Assembly (NCBI GenBank): GCA_000149265.1
Contig: CH000007.1
Coordinates: forward strand, 105,643-169,642
Source of the DNA: Ciona savignyi
Taxonomy: Eukaryota; Chordata; Ascidiacea; Phlebobranchia; Cionidae
Direction of reading: 5' to 3'
Length of the DNA stretch: 64,000 nucleotides
Shown here: positions 48,773 through 59,511 of the stretch, piece by piece
Numbering within the stretch: position 1 is the stretch's first letter
Layout of the letters: each line of letters begins with the position of its first letter
Made by a program: the position numbers and the translations under genes
The notes under the pieces: generated by a model
Databases searched by the model: none
What the model was told of the DNA's origin: nothing
The model's input: the letters and a program-made list of their open reading frames with translations, nothing else

Positions 48773-51623
48773 ATGGGTGTAAATCCGGACGACCCGCCGC
48801 CTGAATACGACGAGGTCACAATTCAAGTCTCCACGGTTTCAATGCAGCCAGATGCAACAGCCAACCACCGTAGTTCGACTGGGCATCACGTTCGATTCGC
48901 AAATTTCAACAGAGTTGTTGAAGTGGAAAGAATACCCAGGGTTCAAAGGTGATTGCTGTTTTGTAAAAGTTGGATGACGTACCGTCGAATAGGCCGGTAC
49001 CTGAAACTATAGAACCATCATCTTATGTCGGTGTTTGAGAAACGATTTAGCCAAATGATTAACGCAACCGATTTATATACCTCTCCCTATATTTAAACGG
49101 ATTTAGTGCCGAGCCCATCATTGGTTCGAAACATAGCCCGCTAAAAGAGTTTGTATTTGAGTACAGTCGTGGCCATATGGTTAATGCGACCGATAAACGT
49201 GACGAATTCTATACAAAAATAGACGTGTTGACGAGCCCTTAACCCATAAGGGGTAAGATTTAAACAAATAATTATAAACTAATGTAACGTTAACCACTAG
49301 TTTGCAAAACCATGTGTGTTTTTGTATCTCGCCTAATTTCGAACCTATGATGAGTTGGTCCACATAGGCCCGTTTTTAAACAGTTCTAGTGTGACAAAAG
49401 TCTGTTTTCGTATCCACAGGGATAAAACCTGATTACCCTATAAAACATCGCAAAGTAACAGAATCTAAATTTCAGTCGTACAGAAACAGTGGAAAATTGC
49501 TTCCAATCACTTGAGCGTATTTGCCGTAGCGGCTGCCGGAGCGTACGAAAGAGGGTCGATTTAGTGATTGTGCTGAGTTTTATACTATTCGTACTGATTG
49601 GTATTATCCAGTTCGGTGTTGGACTTGCGTCTCTGGTCGAGGGCAACAAAGCAGTGGTTCTAACCGGGATCCATTCGCTCAATACATTTGGAATTTGCAT
49701 GGTAATTATTTGATTGTAATATAGGCCTATCCTATCGATTAGCTTGGCGGTTTAGTGCATCGACTTTTAGTCAAAAGGTTGCAGGTTCAAAACTGGTCGC
49801 CAGCGAGTCGGTTGTGTCCTTGGGCACTAAATGGAGATTGCCTTAACCCAGTGAAATAATAGTTCTAATTGAAGGAACGTGTTAACATATATACCCAATA
49901 CATTGCAATAGTTTCGGTACCCCGACGGTGGGCGCGATATGATCTGATGATTGCCCGTGTGTTAACCCCCTTGTGTTTTCCCATTCACGGGGATAAACAT
50001 GATTATCCTATCCTATAACGCCGAGACCACAGTTTCGCGTCGGCAAATAGGTGTTTTTTTCTTGAAATTCCGCGCAAGCATGTGTTTTCCTACTATAGTT
50101 TAATTACCGCTGGATATCGAAAGTAGTCCATACTCTATTTGCCCGTACTGTTGCGTGGTCTATGCATAGCTTACAAAAGCAATACGGAGGTAGCGCTCCT
50201 TGGCCCCATTCACGCGTATAAAAATATCTATAGCTGCAAAACAAAGTGTCTATTCCACGCCGTATAGTAAAACAAACTTCATGGCAGGCGCTTTGTCGTA
50301 TCCTCCACTAAATTTTAATAAATCGATCAATCAAACAAACATCACACTACAGTAGTCTTGAAAATCCGAGTGATGGCACTACGCTTACGACTACCCGTGA
50401 TTTAACAAAGCTATTTCCTGTACACGGAACACAAATTAGTGTTTTATCCTAACACTCTTAAATTTGACGCTTTTTTCAGGCTATTGGTGGAATTGCAATG
50501 TTTCTGGTTAGCCTTGTGACGGTACGAACTATTCTCAATTCAACGGACGCTTTGAACTTAACTACAACTGGCCTTCGTTCCTTGGGAATATGGTACGTTT
50601 TACGACTCATTATCGTTTGGTTTATTCTTATGGTGTAAGCCTGCATTCATATAGAAACACACAATTGATTCGCTTAGAAAAACATACGTGGAAAGCATAT
50701 TCTCCATTTAATATACCTGGCTACTTTTCGAACCCATTAAATCCTTTTTTCCAGAGAATTTTATATATAAATCGGTCGGGTCAAGCATTCGGCCACACAA
50801 CCGTACACACGTCTACCTTTTGTCCCTGGGAAGGATATTAGCAGATGTTGCATGTACCGAGTAAATAAAAAAAACATTAAAACCATCCTCTGAATAGCTT
50901 TGCTAACCTAAAGTAATTTAGTTTAGTCTATTTTCGTTTAAATTACAAAGTCTTTAATACACGCCATTATATATCAATTTATTACAAAATGTTTTTTTTT
51001 TGTATTTTTTATAATTTAAGTTAAATTACAATTTCATCTATCACAGCTACATTTACATCTTACTATTTGCCGGAGCTGCAGCTATCGTTGTTTCTCAGTT
51101 TAGCAGCAAAGATTTCCATAGTAAAGTTGTGCTAGGTATGAACGATACGTTGAATGGTCCCACAGTGTTAAAAGAGTGGGACCAAATGCAGAACTCTTTA
51201 AAATGCTGCGGCACAACAAAATATACGGATTGGATTTACGGACAGTGGGCGAAAGATATCTATAGGAAAAACAATTTGAACCGCACTGCTTTCGTACTGC
51301 CGCTCTCTTGCGGCATGAATGTTGCAAACATTGAACCGTGTGAGGCGCTAAAGGGAACGAAAAAACATTCCAGTGGTGGCTACTTGTTACTAACGAATTT
51401 AGAACAGGTCACAAAATGCGAATATGGTGCAACGCATGCATATATATACTCCAACGGGTGTTCTAAATACTATTTCCCCTACTTATATACAATAATGAAA
51501 ACCATGTTTATTGTAGACTTATCTTTTATCGCAATAGTATTAGTTATTTTGATGGTGCTTTACAAGATGTCGTCTCGCTTACCGCAGAGACACAGAATAG
51601 CTACGTACAGTGTGGGCACGTAA
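48773..51623 (+). CDS. Tetraspanin with long PPxY-containing N-terminus, four exons
   Basis: A four-pass membrane organiser of the tetraspanin type. Exons 48773-48948, 49476-49701, 50480-50592 and 51047-51623 join in phase to 363 residues. Helix 1 is VDLVIVLSFILFVLIGIIQF, helix 2 spans exons 2-3 (ICMAIGGIAMFLVSLVTV), helix 3 is YIYILLFAGAAAIVVSQF and helix 4 is MFIVDLSFIAIVLVILMVLY. The large loop carries the diagnostic CCG (LKCCGTTKYTDW) and four more cysteines (SCG, PCE, KCE, GCS), the usual six-cysteine pattern. Odd features: about 95 residues precede helix 1 (tetraspanins usually have 10-20), including PPPEYDEV, a PPxY motif of the kind bound by WW domains of NEDD4-type ligases. The TM2-TM3 loop (~22 residues with NST and NLT) is also longer than usual. 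Intron 1 holds two tRNA-Ser-like repeats and intron 2 a SINE. Confidence 0.88.
49045..49262 (+). repeat. Two tRNA-Ser-like repeats in tandem
   Basis: First copy 49045-49152 (ATTGGTTCGAAACATAGCCC) and second 49160-49262 (GTCGTGGCCATATGGTTAAT). Both lie in tetraspanin intron 1 in the same orientation. Confidence 0.7.
49736..50013 (+). repeat. SINE, full length, in tetraspanin intron 2
   Basis: GATTAGCTTGGCGGTTTAGT head, TTGCAGGTTCAAAACTGGTC B-box and AACATGATTATCCTATCC tail. It starts 34 bp after the exon donor. Confidence 0.88.
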
Positions 51624-51653
51624 CAATCCGCGGGCACGTTATAATTAATACAG

Positions 51654-51659
51654 AATAAA
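51654..51659 (+). promoter_or_regulatory. Probable tetraspanin polyadenylation signal
   Basis: An AATAAA hexamer lies 31 bp after the tetraspanin stop codon, a normal spacing for the 3' end of the transcript. Confidence 0.55.
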
Positions 51660-53354
51660 ATTGGAGTAAACACTCAAAATAATGCCTTTTTATATATAAA
51701 CAAAGGAACTTAGCGGTAATTATCGTGAATATATGTTTGTTTTAGCGTTTTCTTATTATAATACCTGCACTGTGACTTTATTCCATAAACATCAGATATA
51801 TTTTTTCACCTGTGATTTTTTCTACTTGATTCGTTTCACTGTTCAATAGATAACCTAAAATGGTTCTTAAATAATAAAAATACACTGAGAAACGTTTTGG
51901 GTGCTTTTTTTTATCTAAAATGCAAGTTTATTTTCATAACCGGGTAAAAATGTATGAAAGTGGGTAATTGAACCTCCAATTGAAAGTTGCAGGCTTCTTT
52001 ATAAAGCGACTGCTTGCTTATTCGTTGGCAAGCACTTTATGATAGATAGCCTACCCGACGGTTGTTTATTTATGGGTTCAACAAATTAACTCTCCAACCA
52101 TTTTTTCTCATTTTTTCGTTTTTAACTCAAAGGAATTTAGAAGGTGGGCGCCTGTGGCTCGGTGTTTCGCTTTTTAAAAGCTGGGGCGCAAACTTTCGTT
52201 CACTGAAGAGAAACAAAGACTGCCCGTCATCCATCCAAGTTCAAATCAAGGAGGAGGGACTGATGGCTAGCTAGTCGGTTGTGTCATTGGGCAAGGCTCT
52301 TTTTGGACATTGCCTGAACCCAGCAGATTAATGAGTTCTACTAAATTAAAGAAACGTGTGTATCATATACAACACACTGAAATAGCTCCGGTAAACCGAC
52401 GATGGTCGCGAGATAATTGGACGATTGCCTGTGTGTTAAACCCCTTGATTTATCCATTTACGGGGATAAACATGAATATCCTATCCTAATTTATAATACA
52501 AATCTTTGTGGAATTTGATATTACGCTAAAATAAACTGCAACCTGAATAATTATTCGCATACTTTACTATACGTTACGTCAACGTAGGTTTTTTTTAATT
52601 GAATTGTGTTTATAAAAATTAGTTAGACTAATAATTTTGGTATGTTGGTCATATTTTAATTATCCCAAAGTTGATTGGCGATATTTTTAGTTTAAAGCTC
52701 GATTACTTTGGTAGTTCGTTTGCTTTTAAACATTATTTTATTTATCCACTGGGTTCTACGGATGCCAAATGCCTTGCAAATAATCCGAAAGCGTTTGGGT
52801 TCGCAAATGTATTGCAATTCACCGACCATCATGTTACGAATTGAGGGAAAGGGTTGGGCTTGTTTGCCGCAAAAAATGTGGTCTTGCCAAGGTCTGATAT
52901 TATGCAAGTGACGTTATATTTAAACAGATGCCACAACTTTAAATGCAGGATTTCTGTGCGGCCCTGTGACACAGTTTTACGAAATGACAAATTAGCTCTA
53001 GAATTACCAAGTATATCAAATTAACCAAAACTGATTTAATAAGCCATTCGCAGATTTACTGTAGGAGAGCTCGTACTTGGATTTACATGGATTAATATTT
53101 GAGACAAGCATATGACAACGGGCAAGATCAACCAGATAACTTCGCCACGGGGCGTGGGTAACCTTCGTCGCGTGCGTTTCGAAAACAACCTTGGTCGATA
53201 ACTTTACTCTATCGCGCAGCCCGGTCGATAACATATTATTTTATCTACTCAGCTTTAAGCTTACTTAATCAATACCGAAAGGGCAATGAACGGTTAAGTT
53301 TACGGATATGATCGTAGCTCAAAAAGCAAATCAAACATTACATTGAATATAAGT
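51660..53354. other. Convergent intergenic region, tetraspanin and TPK paralogue A
   Basis: One SINE at 52236-52487 and an older SINE copy before it. Open frames at 52692-53234 lack homology or splice support. Confidence 0.5.
52236..52487 (+). repeat. SINE, head truncated
   Basis: GGCTAGCTAGTCGGTTGTGT through AACATGAATATCCTATCC. A separate old copy lies at about 51950-52090. Confidence 0.85.
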
Positions 53355-54131
53355 TTATTTAGTGAACGGTGTAATTATTGGAAGAGTAAATATCAAAGGT
53401 TGGTCTGTTTCGACTGTCAATACATTCGTGCCGTCAAATTCACTGCGAAGATTATTAAACACATCAAACTTTAGGCAGCTTTTAACAAAATTCGTCCTTA
53501 ATCCAGACGTACTCACAACAGCAGGTGCTGTAAGTGGGGTAAAAGTGCACCAACCGGCTTCAAAACCCGTGTTTAGATTCAATACAGTTTTTCCAGCTTT
53601 CAACAAACACATATAAGAATCACCAAAGAGCAAACAAATTGACATTGTCTTTGGTAAAACCTCCTGAGCAGTATACAGTGTGTTTATATTCGCCATGCAA
53701 TGATCAAACCGGTCTGTCGATCCAAGCAACGGTACAACTAATCTAACCGACGGTGGAATTTGACCGGTTTTACACTTTTCACCTAAAATTAAAATACATT
53801 TAGTAAAGTCTGTATTGTCCTGATCTGGCGTGGGGTAGATTTCAGAACCCATTTTTCGATACATTTCCAATAGATTTTGATCCACAGAATCAAAGTCCCC
53901 AGAAATCAAATCAGGAACATATTTCTGCGACAACGTTTCATTCAATCGATGTAAAATGTTCGTCCCACCATCAACACTCGCCCTATAGAACGCTTTGTTC
54001 CATAAATGTTTAAACGTTTCCAAACGAACTTGGTAATTTTTACCAGCAGACAAATAATCCTGGTTCAGAAGAACAAGCACAATGTCTCCTTTTTTATCAG
54101 AATTCAGAAATCCTAGCGGTGTAAATTCCAT
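53355..54131 (-). CDS. TPK1: Thiamin pyrophosphokinase paralogue A: intact catalytic domain, diverged thiamin-binding domain
   Basis: TPK transfers pyrophosphate from ATP to thiamin to make thiamin diphosphate in the cytosol. The 258-residue single-exon frame starts with MEFTPLGF, matching the animal TPK start, and is of normal length (about 245). The N-terminal alpha/beta catalytic domain keeps its motifs: SVDGGTN (residues 52-58), ISGDFDSV (76-83), TPDQDNTDFTKC (101-112) and DRFDHCMANINTLY (140-153; family form GRFDQ or GRFDH). The C-terminal beta-sandwich is less standard. Where animal TPKs read TGLKWNL this copy reads SGLRTNF (209-215), losing the Trp. The family STSN segment reads differently, and WCGL is WCTF. 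The DGT, VETD and PLIFT end motifs remain. A second paralogue lies 2.9 kb upstream on the same strand, with a hAT element between them. Confidence 0.93.
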   Translation of the reverse strand: MEFTPLGFLNSDKKGDIVLVLLNQDYLSAGKNYQVRLETFKHLWNKAFYRASVDGGTNILHRLNETLSQKYVPDLISGDFDSVDQNLLEMYRKMGSEIYPTPDQDNTDFTKCILILGEKCKTGQIPPSVRLVVPLLGSTDRFDHCMANINTLYTAQEVLPKTMSICLLFGDSYMCLLKAGKTVLNLNTGFEAGWCTFTPLTAPAVVSTSGLRTNFVKSCLKFDVFNNLRSEFDGTNVLTVETDQPLIFTLPIITPFTK

Positions 54132-54622
54132 ATTTCTAAACCGGACCTTTCATGGCAACCTAGCTATATAAGGAAAAGTTGTTTCAAATGATTGCCTATT
54201 GGTATCACAGTTAAGAATTCAAAATAAGAATTATGAAAAAATTAATTTTGTCTAAGCTTATTCAACTTTGATTACATTGGACAAAAATACATTAAATGGA
54301 ACAGCTTTTTTTGAAAGGTATAGGTGCAAAGTAGGTAGTACACAATGACCATTTGAACTTTACTCTAATATCCGGTGTACATTTTTATATAAAACAAATC
54401 ACAGAACGATAGTTAAACACAAAATAAAGCACAATGTTAAATATTAACAATTAAAAACATAAACATTTGTCATGTCAAAAATTAATTAATAAAAAATTGT
54501 GTAGCAAAGGTAAAATACTTTATTGCGCAGGAACTTATCGGTCATCATGCAAATTGTAACAGGAAATTGATACGTCTCAACTCAATGTGTTTAACCACAG
54601 ACAAGCATTTGTTTATGTTAAC

Positions 54623-56123
54623 TAGTGCTGTGCCGATCAGGTTTTTTCGCGATCGCGATCCGATCGCGATCATTAAAATCCTTGCCGATCCGATCGCGAT
54701 CTGGATCGCGTCCAAAAAACGCTTATTTTATGACGCGAAAATGCAAACTATAAGAGAAATATAGTTCAACTTTACAGCAATCAAGCGATTTAACAGTTAT
54801 GTACACTCGTTAACTGTACAGATCAAGCTTAACCTAAAGTTTAACTTAAACATACAAAATTTTGAATATTAATTCGGTTTGTGGTAAAACGTAAATATAT
54901 ATATTATTATAATCGATATATAGCGTATTGCGTATATATTTGGTCGCAGCTTTGCTGTGATTATACAGGGGCGATTGCGTTTTAATATCATATGCTCCAA
55001 TGAAACGACAAATTAGAAAAACAACCAGACGCTTCAGGTAGTTAAAGCTATATTCCAAGTAAAAGTTTTATATTCGGTAGCGAGTGTTTTAATGACAAAT
55101 TAAAAAGCTAATCCGTTACTTTGACTTTATTTATCAAGCAATCTTCGGCCGAGCGTGTACTTAAGGATTGTTTGGCCCTGGTCCAACTTGCACCTGATCG
55201 CAAAGAACAGACGCGTGTATCTTTTTGATGACTCGTGCGAACGCTCGAAGCGTAAGATAATGATAAGAGAGAGTACACCTATGTTTCTTTAGTATAAACA
55301 GTCTGTAATAAATTAAAAATATAAATCGAAAATTGCGTTAAAACTTATTTTACGCATTTCACACAGTTAAAATTTTCAGGTTTAAAAATGTAACAATTTA
55401 TTGTTGTTTGCATGATTTAGTTTTAAAGAATGACTAATTAGATCACCGCTACGGTAATGCCTTGTTGAATCTATTCCCGCCCTAACTAACTTGATTTTTT
55501 AAACTACACCTTTGGATATAACATCTGTTTCGCCATTTATTCCACGCGAGTAACGAAAGTCGAATGTTTTACGTCGCCACGATTAAATTATTTTATAACT
55601 CGGTCCTTTGTCTGCAAACCAGACGGTTATAACCTAACCGAAAGCCAAAGGTTTTTGGTAGTATTGGGGGCGCTATATTCATATACACAAGCTTGGTATA
55701 GAGGCGTACAACAATCACTGGCGGCTATATTATCTTATTTTGTAAATATGGCTTTAAAAGTAACTCTATAACACTAGCGCATGTAATACGCGTAGTGCGT
55801 TTCTCCTTTCCGAAAGCGCATCTATCGTGCGAAGACGTCCGAACATTTTTTAAAGCGAGAGCTCGAAAAAACAACTTGCATCATCGCATCGCTGTTTGTT
55901 CCAATAGAAGATACAATACCATAAATGTCAATTGTAGTCTAAAGTCAACACGAGAAGTTTATACAATTTATTCACTAATTTTTTTTTTGGTTGGTGTTTT
56001 ACTCGGTTTGCACGCATTTAACGTTCGCGATTTTTACCGCCATGATCGCGATCGCTTTTTTCTTCAAGATAACCAAAATATCGCGATCGCTTCGCGATCA
56101 TGATCGCGATCGGCACAGCACTA
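54623..56123. mobile_element. Non-autonomous hAT-type DNA transposon between the two TPK genes
   Basis: The element begins TAGTGCTGTGCCGATC and ends with the exact complement GATCGGCACAGCACTA. It is flanked by a perfect 8-bp target duplication ATGTTAAC (54615-54622 and 56124-56131), the hAT hallmark. Both ends are packed with GATCGCGATC-type palindromes. At 1501 bp it has no credible transposase frame, so it must depend on one elsewhere. Confidence 0.9.
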
Positions 56124-56993
56124 ATGTTAACATGGTTTACAAATATTTCTAGTGAAAAAGGCATAGATTGCTTCCATGTATATATAAAGTTATTTCACCA
56201 AAACAGGGGTACTGTTTTTATAATACATACATACAATTTATAACTGCGAACAATGTATTCAATTTTATCGGTAGTTTAGGATAGAAAAATTTACTGGAAT
56301 ATCCTGGGTAGATTAGAACACAATCATCATCATATTACCTATTGGATTTAAACATTGCTACAGTTTTTGTTAATTTGAATAAACCATTAAACACAAAAAG
56401 GACTCTAACCGACAGTATTAAACTTCATGTTACATTGTGCAACCTTGAGTTAGGAGTGGGATATAAAAACATGTTAGAACAGCAGTGACAGTGTAAATGC
56501 TATGCAAATCCACATTTCATCTGGCATTGTAATGTGGTGCATTTGATGATAGCTTAATCTTAAACTACCAGACACACTGCAAACATTTATATCTAAGTGA
56601 ATATGGTTGTTGCAGATAAAAAGAATTAAAAATACATTTGCATAGCTATTACAATTTCATATAGAAACAAATAAAAATTAGACTGATAATGTTTAAAAAA
56701 ATTATTGCTAACTTAAAAGAAAAAAAAATTAAAAATCACATGTATAAATTAAATACATACGAACTATAACCATAACACATATGTACATAAAAACTAGCAG
56801 AGGGCTTAGAGACAAATTCCCCCCTTTAGCTATACACACTGTACCTCAAACATATATTACGGTAATAATCTTGTACTAAAACTACCATACTTAAACATGA
56901 TGGTATGCCTTACAGTTAAACTCATTGGAAAATGTTTACCTGCAATGCCATAGAAGTGTTATAATTGTTCTACTCAATTAACATCATGGAACT

Positions 56994-57758
56994 TTAAGAT
57001 GAAAATTGAATTCCTTGCGTCCAGACTACAGGACGGTCAGTTTTAATTACCACAAGTCCGGAACCATCTAGTTCATTTGAGGTAGAGATTAACTGGTTAT
57101 ATTGCAAAATGTCATTGGTTAAATTCCACTTTAAACCAGTTGTTGTGGTAACAACCTCTTCACCAAATGGCAACAGGCCACACCACTTCCCTTCAAAGCC
57201 AGTTTTCATATTCAAGTTTGAAGTTCCTTGCGGTAAAACTGAGATAAAAGACTGGCTGGTGTAAATTGAAATTGGAATTCCACTTTGCAATGTATTTTGG
57301 GCAGCAGACATTACCCTAATGTACCCGAGAATTTCAGTAACACTTTTAGTATCTTCGGAAATCGCTAAAATCTCGGTTGGATAGGACTGTCGTAAATTTA
57401 TCTTCTGAACAATTTGATTAACACAAGTGTAAAAATCGTTACAGCGTGATTCTTTTGTTTGAGAAATATTTTGAGCTGAGTCAACAGATGTGTCTTGAAA
57501 TGTTTGAGATTTTCTGAACTCCTGACAGCAAGTACAGCTTGGTTCACAATCATTCACAATTGCCCTGACATTAGATTTTTGCCATAAACTTTGAATAAGA
57601 TCAGAACTTTCGACTTTGCATCCATTTTGACAATGATTTTTCAATAAAATCAGAGCTAATTTCTTTTCTTTGTAATTTTCAAGTTCTAAAAATCCGAGTG
57701 GGGTAAAGGTTATGGGTTCCTTTACTGTGTCTTTTGCACTGGCATTTAATGGATCCAT
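56994..57758 (-). CDS. TPK paralogue B: catalytic motifs lost, thiamin-binding domain conserved
   Basis: A 254-residue intact single-exon frame, clearly related to TPK. It starts with an extra ~15 residues, then ITFTPLGFLELE, matching paralogue A. The N-terminal domain aligns in outline (SLWQKSNVRAIV against HLWNKAFYRASV) but lacks every catalytic signature. The DGG position reads NDCEPSCTCCQEF (cysteines 71, 75, 77, 78), and there is no GDFDS, no DQDxTDFTK and no RFDH. The C-terminal beta-sandwich is close to canonical: KTGFEGKWCGLLPFG, TTGLKWNLTNDIL (Trp about 211), LISTSNELDGSG and RPVVWT. It therefore probably folds and may bind thiamin, but should not be catalytic alone. The absence of stops over 762 nt and the well-kept domain argue against a decaying pseudogene. 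The start codon lies only 147 bp from the foldback transposon upstream. Confidence 0.88.
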   Translation of the reverse strand: MDPLNASAKDTVKEPITFTPLGFLELENYKEKKLALILLKNHCQNGCKVESSDLIQSLWQKSNVRAIVNDCEPSCTCCQEFRKSQTFQDTSVDSAQNISQTKESRCNDFYTCVNQIVQKINLRQSYPTEILAISEDTKSVTEILGYIRVMSAAQNTLQSGIPISIYTSQSFISVLPQGTSNLNMKTGFEGKWCGLLPFGEEVVTTTTGLKWNLTNDILQYNQLISTSNELDGSGLVVIKTDRPVVWTQGIQFSS

Positions 57759-58099
57759 TTAAAACTATACAACAAAGAAAAGACTAAAAATGGAAGAGAA
57801 ATTAATAAAGTGTCAATTTTTTTTATCTATGCCTCTTTTTTTTCATAACACCAGGCAAAAATAAACAGTTGCTATGATCGTTAATAAAACTAACAGGAAA
57901 AAAAAACCAAGTTCTTTTACCTAGAAATATAAAACGCGGAAACAAAACGGAAGCACGGAAGTGAAAAGTTAAACCCCTTAACAAAAGGGGCTACGGACCT
58001 AAAAATTATCAGAATTTGTTAATTGAACCGTGCTCTTTCGAATAATAATTTTTGATTTGAAAAAAAACGTAAAATATTAATATCGAATATGAATATTAT

Positions 58100-59150
58100 T
58101 AATATTCAAGAATTTATAGAGTTTTCGCCAGTTATTCCTTTGGATATGTTGTAGCCCTTGCCAATACCTTCAAATTGATATATAAATTATATACAATATC
58201 CGCGGGGGGCTATATGCACGAAGCGTCTGAATATTCATAACTCGTTATTTAGGGATGCTGCGGTTTTCATATCCAGATGAACATTTATGGAGTTTTTGCC
58301 AAAAAATCCTTTGTATATGTTGTAGCCCTTATAAATACCTTTAATTTAATGTATAGTTTATATAAAATAACCGCAAGAAACTATATGCACGAAGTGTCTG
58401 AATATTCATAACTCTTCATCACGGGATGTATCGGAAGATGCTGCAGTTTTCTTATCTAGATGGATATTTATAGAGTTTTCGCCAATTATTCCTTTGGATA
58501 TGTTGTAACCCTTATAAATACTTTCAATTTAATGTAAAGTTTATATACGATAACCGCGGGAAGCTATATGCACGAAGCGTCTGAATATTCATAACTCGCT
58601 TTACAGAGGAGTGCATTGGAAGATGCTGAAGTTTTCTTATCCAGATGGACATTTATAGAGTTTTCGCCAATTATTCCTTTGAATATGTTGTAGCCCTTTC
58701 CAATACCTTTAAATTGATATATAGATTATATACAATAACCACGGGAAAGTATATGCACGAAGCGTCTGAACACTCATAACTCGTCATCAAGAGATGCACT
58801 GGAAGATGCTGCGGTTTTCTTATCCAGATGGACATTTATAGAGTTTTCGCCAATTATTCCTTTGGATATGTTGTATCCCTTATAAAAACCTTCAATTTAA
58901 GGTATAGTTTATATACGATAACCGCGGGAAGCTATATGCACGAAGCGTCTGAATATTCATAACTTGCTTAATAGGGGGGTGCACTGGAAGATGCTGCGGT
59001 TTTCTTATCCAGATGGACATTTATAAAGTTTTCGCCAATTATTCCTTTGGATATGTTGTAGCCCTATGTTGTAGCCCTTGTAAATACCTTCAAATTGATA
59101 TATAAATTATATACGATAACCACGGGAAAGTATATGCACGAAGCGTCTCT
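58100..59150 (+). repeat. Left arm tandem array, about 181-bp unit, six copies
   Basis: Each unit contains GAGTTTTCGCCAATTATTCC, ATATGTTGTAGCCCTT, a TATATACGATAACC segment and GCACGAAGCGTCTGAATATT. The GTTTTCGCC landmark recurs near 58121, 58302, 58475, 58660, 58843 and 59028. The second unit is the most diverged. Confidence 0.9.
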
Positions 59151-59511
59151 AAATGGATGGCTTTTTGCCAACTTATGCTATAAATTTGTGCTTGTATTTT
59201 TGTTGTTGTAAATTTGTTTGCACAAACATGTTGTTGTTTACTTGCAATTGACTTGTTTGGCTCGAGCGATATCTATATGGTGCAAAAGAAGAAGTTATCG
59301 GCCCCGGTTGATGGTGCGGCATGTTTTTAATCGGCGTCGGAGACGCTTTAATCAAGTTATCAAACCTCATTATCGAAAGTTGTATATATTCTGTAGTTTT
59401 CATGACATTGTTCCAGTTCATTAGAACACTGTTACCCTGACAGTTGAATCCTTGAGCTATTTAGAAATCGTTTGTACGAAATCTTTGTAAGAGAATCTAA
59501 AAGAGAAAAAA

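Noticed and set aside
52692-53234. Overlapping frames on both strands
   Set aside because: No homology, no splice-bounded partner and no continuation; compositional.
56994-57758. TPK paralogue B as a dead pseudogene
   Set aside because: The frame is intact over 254 codons and the C-terminal domain is more canonical than in paralogue A, which argues for retained function.
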